Positions 28,378 to 34,364 of a DNA stretch of 34,364 bases are shown in pieces. The notes under the pieces are model-generated. The model searched no databases and had not been told where the DNA came from. It was given only the letters and a program-made list of their open reading frames with translations. The position numbers and the translations under genes were made by a program. Source of the stretch: Clostridium sp. (GTDB taxonomy: Bacteria; Bacillota; Clostridia; Clostridiales; Clostridiaceae); assembly GCA_012512905.1 (NCBI GenBank), contig JAAZDF010000107.1:1-34364 (forward strand), read 5' to 3'. Numbering within the stretch: the stretch's first letter is position 1; each line of letters starts with the position of its first letter.

Positions 28378-28941
28378 ATGAAAAAAAAGAGAGGCTCAAA
28401 AATAAAAAGAAAAAGAAATGACAAAAAATTTATATTTTTAGCTTTACTTTTATTTCTTATTTATATAGTATCAGTAAGAGTATTTCCAAGAGAATATAAA
28501 GACATAGTTGAAAAGTATTCTGCTGAATATAATATCGATACCTCATTAATTTATGCGGTTATAAGTACTGAATCTGGATTTAGAGAAAAAGTGGAATCTG
28601 ATGCTGGTGCAGCTGGGCTTATGCAAATTACTGAAGATACAGGGATATTTATAGCTAGAAGGCTTAATATCGAGGACTATGAGCGAGATTATTTATTTGA
28701 TCCAAATTTAAATATAATGATGGGAACATATTATTTAATGTACCTAGATGGATTATTTCAAAATAAGGATAAAATGCTAGCTGCATATAATGCAGGACCA
28801 AATCGGGTAAAGATATGGATAGATGAAGGTGTCTTTGATGATAAAATTTCTATTCCCTACGGAGAAACTAGGAGATATGTAAAAAAAGTAAAAATTAGAG
28901 AAAAAATTTATAAGATATTATATTTTTTTGATAAAGGATAA
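28378..28941 (+). CDS. Lytic transglycosylase (SLT domain, membrane-anchored)
   Basis: ISTESGFREKVESDAGAAGLMQITEDTG, LAAYNAGPNRV; follows polA-coaE. Confidence 0.95.
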   Translation: MKKKRGSKIKRKRNDKKFIFLALLLFLIYIVSVRVFPREYKDIVEKYSAEYNIDTSLIYAVISTESGFREKVESDAGAAGLMQITEDTGIFIARRLNIEDYERDYLFDPNLNIMMGTYYLMYLDGLFQNKDKMLAAYNAGPNRVKIWIDEGVFDDKISIPYGETRRYVKKVKIREKIYKILYFFDKG

Positions 28942-29020
28942 AGATTAATAACTGTAATATATAATTTATTATTTAATCAATCGAAAAAATAAGTATTATT
29001 TGGTAAATAATTATAAAAAC

Positions 29021-29105
29021 TTAGCAAAGTACAACTTGCAACTAGAGGTTGCGCTAATTCAAGCCTTGCTTTATAGTTTGCTCACGCATAAAATGTTAAG
29101 CTTGA
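29021..29105 (+). other. Possible structured leader upstream of XRE-membrane gene
   Basis: TTAGC(12-nt bulge)GCAAC-tagag-GTTGCGCTAA (29021-29057) followed by TCAAGC...GCTTGA (29059-29105). Confidence 0.3.
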
Positions 29106-29131
29106 TACAGAAAGTAAGGGAGATGGTTATT

Positions 29132-29659
29132 ATGACTTTAGATGAAAAAATATTAGAACTTAGAAAAGCTAGTGGAATTTCTCAGGAGCAGTTAGCAGAG
29201 CAGTTAAATGTTTCGCGGCAATCTGTTTCTAAATGGGAATTAGGTAATGCAGTTCCAGATGTAAGTAAAATTATATTGTTAAGTGAACTCTTTTCAGTTA
29301 CAACAGATGAATTATTAAAAAAGAGGATTAATGATGTAGAGTCTACAAGTAAAGATAATTCAAGAAAAAGCACTTTAACAATAGAAGAAATTATGAAGAG
29401 CAATATTGCAGACAAGCACATAACAATGGGGTTTGTTTCAGTTATTATAGGCCTTGTAATGCTTGTGCTTGAATTTTTATTTTTACCATTATTTGGGAGA
29501 ATGCACAAAGAGCAAACAAATGGTGATGGTTATTTTATAGATTTTATTCGTTATTCAAAAGTACAGCCAATGCCAATTATATTTACAATTACATTTATTA
29601 TAATTATTTTTGGTGCATTGTTTATGTTAAAAGGGTATAAGTATAAAAAGAAAAGTTAA
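29132..29659 (+). CDS. XRE family HTH regulator with C-terminal transmembrane segments
   Basis: LRKASGISQEQLAEQLNVSRQSVSKWELGNAVPDVSKIILLSELFSVTTDELL then two hydrophobic helices; start 29132 favoured over 29000. Confidence 0.88.
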   Translation: MTLDEKILELRKASGISQEQLAEQLNVSRQSVSKWELGNAVPDVSKIILLSELFSVTTDELLKKRINDVESTSKDNSRKSTLTIEEIMKSNIADKHITMGFVSVIIGLVMLVLEFLFLPLFGRMHKEQTNGDGYFIDFIRYSKVQPMPIIFTITFIIIIFGALFMLKGYKYKKKS

Positions 29660-29721
29660 AAAAACCATCTTATTTAGCTGGAATATCTGCCATACAAATT
29701 TTTGTGTTAAAAATATCTTTC

Positions 29722-29750
29722 TTGACTATTAACTAGAAAAAGTTTAAAAT
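29722..29750 (+). promoter_or_regulatory. Promoter of tRNA-Leu(GAG)
   Basis: TTGACT (29722-29727), 17-nt spacer, TAAAAT (29745-29750). Confidence 0.7.
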
Positions 29751-29766
29751 GATATTTGTGGCACAT

Positions 29767-29854
29767 GCAGATGTGGCGGAACTGGCAGACGCACTACCTT
29801 GAGGTGGTAGCGGGTAATACACCTGTATGGGTTCGAATCCCTTCATCTGCACCA
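29767..29854 (+). tRNA. tRNA-Leu (anticodon GAG)
   Basis: GCAGATGTGGCGGAACTGGCAGACGCACTACCTTGAGGTGGTAG...GGTTCGAATCCCTTCATCTGCACCA; long variable arm; encoded CCA. Confidence 0.96.
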
Positions 29855-29875
29855 TTTTAATTTGAATTTTAAAAT

Positions 29876-29900
29876 AGAGACTCTAATTGGGTCTTTTTTT
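29876..29900 (+). terminator. Rho-independent terminator of tRNA-Leu
   Basis: AGAGAC-tctaattg-GGTCTTTTTTT. Confidence 0.6.
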
Positions 29901-29967
29901 TATAAAATTTAGTTTTACAAATAAAATAATATATATGCAAAGTTCTATTAAATATAAGGAAGTTGTT

Positions 29968-30681
29968 ATGAAAGAAAAAGATATGTATCCTTTTATTAAA
30001 GATTATTATGAAGAAAGAGGCTTTAAAGTAAGTGCCGAAGTAAGAGATATTGATATAATTGCTGAAAAAGAAAAGCTTTTAATTGGAATAGAAATGAAAA
30101 AAAATCTAACAGTATATCTTTTAACTCAGGCAGTTTTAAGGCAAAGGTCTTGCGACCTTGTTTATATTGCCGTTTTTAAACCGAAAATATTTAAAAAAAA
30201 TAAAACACATAGAGAAATGATTTATTTATTAAAAAGGCTTTCACTTGGTCTTCTTTATGTTGATGTAGAAAAGGGAATAGTTATGGAAGTTCTAGAGCCC
30301 ACATATTTTGACTTAGATAAGACGAAAAAAAGATTTATCAATGAAAAAAGAAAAATCTTATTGGAATCTGAAAAGAGAATATTTAACGATAATATAGGTG
30401 GACAAAATAAAAAAAGAGTTCTGACATCCTACAAAGAAGATACTTTAAAGGCTATAGCTCTTTTAGAACTTTATGAGATAGTAAGGCCTAAAGATTTAAA
30501 AGAATTAAAAATAAATCACAGCCTCCTTAGTAGAAACTATTATAATTGGTTTAAAAGAAAAGAACATGGCATCTATATTTTGAATAAATCAATGGCACAT
30601 GACTACGATGAATATAGGTATGTTATAGATTATTTTAAAAATGAATATAAAGATTTAAAACTAAATGAATTAAAGCCCTAA
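29968..30681 (+). CDS. DUF2161-like putative PD-(D/E)xK nuclease-fold protein with C-terminal winged-helix-like region
   Basis: MYPFIKDYYEERGFKVSAEVRDIDIIAEKEKLLIGIEMKKNLTVYLLTQAVLRQRSCDLVYIAV: D...ExK core; RBS aagga upstream of ATG 29968. Confidence 0.75.
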   Translation: MKEKDMYPFIKDYYEERGFKVSAEVRDIDIIAEKEKLLIGIEMKKNLTVYLLTQAVLRQRSCDLVYIAVFKPKIFKKNKTHREMIYLLKRLSLGLLYVDVEKGIVMEVLEPTYFDLDKTKKRFINEKRKILLESEKRIFNDNIGGQNKKRVLTSYKEDTLKAIALLELYEIVRPKDLKELKINHSLLSRNYYNWFKRKEHGIYILNKSMAHDYDEYRYVIDYFKNEYKDLKLNELKP

Positions 30682-30713
30682 GCATATAAATATTGTTATG
30701 CTTGGGCTTTTTT
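30672..30713. terminator. Terminator between convergent genes
   Basis: AAGCCCtAAGCATA-taaatattgt-TATGCTTgGGCTTTTTT. Confidence 0.8.
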
Positions 30714-30725
30714 AGGTTTAAATTA

Positions 30726-31940
30726 TTATATTAATATATCTCTTTTCTTGAAAATATAAAGAGAAGCCGTTAAAAGTAGAATGGTTGTTGATACAAGTAC
30801 GATAACAGAGGAAGTAAAGCCAGCCTGCATAAACTCAGTTTCTTGAATGATATTTCCTGATATAATACTTTCTGCATTTGTTAAATGTAAAAATATAAAA
30901 GGGGAAATCTTTCTATATGTTCCTGAAAGAGAGTGTATTATATTGCTCCCAAGAAGCGTTGCTATAAGGACAGTCATACTAACAACTGTAGACTGAAAAA
31001 TAACTGAAACTAAAAATATAAAACTTACCATCGCTGTTATAAAAAGAGCTTGTAAAACAAAAGATTTAAGTAAGAATGATGTCATACTTATAAAGTATCC
31101 ACTTCCTGATATACTAGAAATCTGTCTAATCCCATCTTCAAAAATAAATTCAAATTTTTGATTAGCTAGTACTGGAATAGACAAACTTCCAAAACCCTTT
31201 ATAAAACCTACAACAATAGCTGCGAGTATTTGTACGCCAATTATTAAAGAAATAGAACTAACCACAGCAACAAGAAATTTACTTAACAAAACTTTTATTC
31301 TTGTGACAGGCTGAATCAAAAGAAACTTTAGTGTTCCTGGATTATATTCTCCTGTTACTATATCGGAATTAAAAAGGATCAGTCCAAAAGCTAGAAATCC
31401 AACACCAATAGCGGTAAAAGAAAGTATTAAATATGATATGGAATTATTCATTCTTAGTGAATCTATGGGAATATTATTTTCAAGATATATATTAAGTCTA
31501 TTTATCTCCCCATCAAAATAATTTTTACTTTCAGCACCCTCAGCATCTGCTTTCATTTTTTTTAGCTCTTTAATCTCAAGAGCAATTTTTTCTTTGTTAG
31601 TTAAATCTTTAGTTTTCAAATATTCTTCTTTAGAAAACTTAATTTGATCTTTTAGGTTCATAACTCTTTCTTCTTGAATTTTAATTTCTGATTTTTTCTC
31701 AGATTCTTTTAGATTTATGTCTTCTTTAATGTACTTAATATCATTTTCCGCCCATTCAATTTCTCTCTCTAGAGACTCTATTTGATATTCATGGCTATTA
31801 GTTTTAATAAACCACTTTTCATCACTTTCAGAGATAAAGAAAAAACCTACCATCAATATAATAAACAATCCCAAGATAATATATGTTTTCTTTTTAGAAA
31901 ACAGTTTTATAAATTCATTTTGTATAAGTCCTTTAAACAT
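30726..31940 (-). CDS. ABC-2 type transporter permease with coiled-coil extracytoplasmic insert
   Basis: 404 aa; N-terminal FIKLFSKKKTYIILGLFIILMV TM, about 120-aa charged segment, then several TM helices; NSDIVTGEYNPGTLKFLLIQPVTR is ABC-2-like; next to ATPase gene. Confidence 0.88.
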   Translation of the reverse strand: MFKGLIQNEFIKLFSKKKTYIILGLFIILMVGFFFISESDEKWFIKTNSHEYQIESLEREIEWAENDIKYIKEDINLKESEKKSEIKIQEERVMNLKDQIKFSKEEYLKTKDLTNKEKIALEIKELKKMKADAEGAESKNYFDGEINRLNIYLENNIPIDSLRMNNSISYLILSFTAIGVGFLAFGLILFNSDIVTGEYNPGTLKFLLIQPVTRIKVLLSKFLVAVVSSISLIIGVQILAAIVVGFIKGFGSLSIPVLANQKFEFIFEDGIRQISSISGSGYFISMTSFLLKSFVLQALFITAMVSFIFLVSVIFQSTVVSMTVLIATLLGSNIIHSLSGTYRKISPFIFLHLTNAESIISGNIIQETEFMQAGFTSSVIVLVSTTILLLTASLYIFKKRDILI

Positions 31941-32845
31941 TACCTGATTCCCCCTTTTATAACTTCTAGGTATCTTTCTTCGAGACCTCTAATATGCCTT
32001 GTAAAGGAGTGAACCTCAATATCTTTATAGATAAGTGTTTTTAATATATCACTTGGTTTAATGTCAACTAATTCCAAAACATAAACATTAGTATTTTCTT
32101 TAATAGATACTACTCCTTTTATTTCCTCTAAAAGCTTAGTTGTATTTTTATTTACATTAGTTTCTAAATAATAGAAAAATGAATTTCGAATATTCTCTAG
32201 AGTTTCTATTTCAGTAATTTCACCATTTTCTATGAAAGCAACTGTATCGCAAAGCTCTTGGATTTCTGCCAAAATATGTGATGATACAAAAACTCCCATA
32301 CCAGTGGTTTTAGAAAGGTTTTTAAGTATTTTTCTAAACTCAATAATACCATTTGGATCAAGGCCATTTGTTGGTTCATCTAAAATCAGGAGTTTAGGAT
32401 CAGATAATAAAGCGGCGGCAAGACCAAGTCTTTGCTTCATACCAAGAGAGTACTTACTCATTTTATCGTCTATCCTAGCTTTAAGCTCAACAAGACCTAT
32501 AACTTCATTAATTTTCTCTTTTTTTATTCCTCTAATTCGAGCGATTTGATTTAAGTTTTCCCTTCCTGATAAATAACCATAAAGCTCTGGGTTTTCAACT
32601 ACTGCACCAATATTACGCAGAGTCTTTTCTCTTTCTTTTGTAATATCATTGCCAAGGATTTTAACACTACCTTTATCCATAGAAATTAAATCTACAAGCA
32701 TTCTGATTGTTGTAGTTTTTCCAGATCCATTTGGACCTAAAAACCCGAAAATTTCACCTTCATTTATATAAAATGAAATATCTTTTATTATTTCTTTTTT
32801 TCCAAGTTTTTTAGATAAATTTTTAACTTCTAACACTTTATTCAT
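31940..32845 (-). CDS. ABC transporter ATP-binding protein
   Basis: FGFLGPNGSGKTTTIRMLVDLI, YSLGMKQRLGLAAALLSDPKLLILDEPTNGLDPNGI. Confidence 0.96.
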   Translation of the reverse strand: MNKVLEVKNLSKKLGKKEIIKDISFYINEGEIFGFLGPNGSGKTTTIRMLVDLISMDKGSVKILGNDITKEREKTLRNIGAVVENPELYGYLSGRENLNQIARIRGIKKEKINEVIGLVELKARIDDKMSKYSLGMKQRLGLAAALLSDPKLLILDEPTNGLDPNGIIEFRKILKNLSKTTGMGVFVSSHILAEIQELCDTVAFIENGEITEIETLENIRNSFFYYLETNVNKNTTKLLEEIKGVVSIKENTNVYVLELVDIKPSDILKTLIYKDIEVHSFTRHIRGLEERYLEVIKGGIR

Positions 32846-33071
32846 ATAATTCCTCCTAAATTAACTTATTTGTATTATATAAGTCTATTCTTAGATATGA
32901 ATAAATAATAACTTAAAATTGTTTTACTTTTTGCTGAAAACCTAGAAAGTATAGATTATAATTGAAATAATATGTAAAATAATAAAATATCATATATACT
33001 AGATTTAGAATTAATAAAAGTATTTCTTACATGGAGTGTTTTTGAAATTACGCAAATAATTGGAGGATAAT

Positions 33072-33410
33072 ATGGCTATAGTAAAAGAAAAAACAGAAAT
33101 AATAAATATTAGTATTAAACAAGCAGTAGATAGAATAGATAATTATATACGTAAAGATATAAATTTATTTAGATTAACTACTGATATACAAGATGATTCT
33201 TTCTATATGGAATTAGATGTCAAAAGAAGTCTTGCTTCTCTTGGAGAAATAATGGAATTAAAGGGAGAAAAAATAGACGATAACAAAATGAAGCTTAATA
33301 TAGTTTCAAGGTGTATAGAGAAGAAGAGTATAATTGATTGGGGAAAAAACAATAAAAATATTGAAGGTGTTTTTAGTTTATTTGAAAAGGAAAGAACATC
33401 TGAGAAATAA
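33072..33410 (+). CDS. Hypothetical protein
   Basis: 112-aa ORF with ggagg RBS at 33062; no family recognised; 28 nt upstream of msrB. Confidence 0.6.
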   Translation: MAIVKEKTEIINISIKQAVDRIDNYIRKDINLFRLTTDIQDDSFYMELDVKRSLASLGEIMELKGEKIDDNKMKLNIVSRCIEKKSIIDWGKNNKNIEGVFSLFEKERTSEK

Positions 33411-33438
33411 ATATTAAAGTAACAATTTGGAGGTAGAG

Positions 33439-33897
33439 ATGAAAATAAAAAGAAGAGAGTATAAAAAAAGAGATAAAGAAGAGATATTAGAAGAATTAAC
33501 TGATTTACAAAAAAGAGTAACCTTGGAGTCTGATACAGAAACTCCTTTTAAAAATGAATATAATGATAATGATGAAGAAGGTATATATGTTGATTTATAT
33601 ACTGGAGAACCACTTTTTTCAAGTAAAGATAAGTATGATGCTGGTTGTGGATGGCCAAGTTTTACAAAACCTATCAATTTAAACAATATAGGTGAAAAAG
33701 AAGATACATCAAGAAACAGAATAAGAACTGAGGTTATATCGAAAGATTCAGATTCTCATCTTGGCCATGTATTTGAGGATGGTCCTGAGGACAAGGGTGG
33801 TCTTAGATACTGCATCAATTCTGCAAGTATGCATTTTATACCAAAAGATAAATTGGAAGAGGAAGGTTACGCTGAATATTTGAAACTTTTTAAATAA
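33439..33897 (+). CDS. msrB: Peptide methionine-R-sulfoxide reductase
   Basis: [60 protein letters not shown]...[28 protein letters not shown]. Confidence 0.96.
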   Translation: MKIKRREYKKRDKEEILEELTDLQKRVTLESDTETPFKNEYNDNDEEGIYVDLYTGEPLFSSKDKYDAGCGWPSFTKPINLNNIGEKEDTSRNRIRTEVISKDSDSHLGHVFEDGPEDKGGLRYCINSASMHFIPKDKLEEEGYAEYLKLFK

Positions 33898-33915
33898 AGG
33901 TTGGTGAGGTAGATA

Positions 33916-34364
33916 ATGAAAAATATTTTAATTGTAGAAGATGAAAGGTCTCTAGCGAGATTTATGGAACTTGAGCTTACTCATGAAGGCTATAACGTCG
34001 ATGTAGTTTCAGATGGTCAAACTGCCATTATGAACCTAATGAATAATGATTATGATGTAATGCTTTTAGATCTTATGATTCCTGTTGTAGACGGTATAGA
34101 AGTAACAAAAAGAGCTAGAACTTTTACTGAAATACCGATAATTATGATTACAGCAAAAGATGAGTTAGAAGATAAGGTCCTAGGATTTGATGTGGGAGCG
34201 GATGAGTACATGACAAAACCTTTTGAAATGGAAGAACTTCTAGCTAGGCTTAGGGCTTTATTTAGAAAAGATGATACAAAGAAAGCTGAAACTTTAATAG
34301 AGTTCAGAGATCTTTCTTTAAATAAAGAAAAAAGAGAAGTAAAACGGAGCGGAGAAGTTAAAGA
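33916..34364 (+). CDS. OmpR/PhoB-family response regulator (truncated by window end)
   Basis: Open frame with no stop before window end: MKNILIVEDERSLARFMELELTHEGYNVDVVSDG...DVMLLDLMIPVVDGIEV...IIMITAKDE...GADEYMTKPFEMEELLARLRAL then start of the wHTH domain. Confidence 0.95.
   Translation, partial: MKNILIVEDERSLARFMELELTHEGYNVDVVSDGQTAIMNLMNNDYDVMLLDLMIPVVDGIEVTKRARTFTEIPIIMITAKDELEDKVLGFDVGADEYMTKPFEMEELLARLRALFRKDDTKKAETLIEFRDLSLNKEKREVKRSGEVK

Noticed and set aside
23824-29508. Minus-strand ORFs 23824-24009, 27580-27807 and 29182-29508
   Set aside because: Antisense to glsA, polA/coaE and the XRE gene; no independent evidence.
22941-29854. tRNA-Leu genes as integration sites of a mobile element
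   Set aside because: No integrase, no duplicated tRNA 3' end and ordinary conserved genes on both sides of each tRNA.
31782-33686. ORFs 31782-32012 (+), 32232-32549 (+) and 33414-33686 (-)
   Set aside because: Antisense to the ABC transporter and msrB genes; compositional shadow frames.
1-34364. CRISPR arrays, insertion sequences, toxin-antitoxin pairs, or long tandem repeats
   Set aside because: None seen on reading through; remaining repeats are short palindromes explained as terminators or operators.

Overview
The window is a low-GC Firmicutes chromosomal segment, most likely Clostridia/Tissierellia-like by codon bias and gene content. It is mostly conserved housekeeping and metabolic genes. 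In order, it contains: a V/A-type ATPase operon (C-F-A-B-D); small proteins including a DUF1292-like one; a probable 6S RNA; a DUF896 protein; HPr kinase; a Fur/PerR regulator; a PHP phosphoesterase; a small membrane protein with a DUF4097-type beta-repeat protein; a ferredoxin; an O-antigen-ligase-like membrane protein; a polyamine transport operon with its XRE-cupin regulator (potRABCD-like); a maltodextrin locus (malQ, glgP, malR-like); a probable N5-(carboxyethyl)ornithine synthase; two tRNA-Leu genes; glutaminase; aroC; polA-coaE-slt; an XRE-membrane protein; a DUF2161-like PD-(D/E)xK protein; an ABC transporter; msrB; and a truncated OmpR-type response regulator. I see no CRISPR array, transposase, prophage, toxin-antitoxin or defence island, and no convincing evidence for a new multi-gene system. 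The most interesting signals are non-coding. First, malQ has its Shine-Dalgarno 32 nt from the start codon, with an exact 9-bp hairpin and a 7-codon leader ORF between them. Second, a promoter-preceded, structured intergenic region at about 8879-9030 is unexplained. Third, a 13-bp perfect inverted repeat with a 60-nt loop followed by a T-tract lies between glgP and malR. Fourth, a TGCAAGCGGTTGCA palindrome sits at the malQ transcription start region. All family assignments come from motif recognition by eye; no database search was run.
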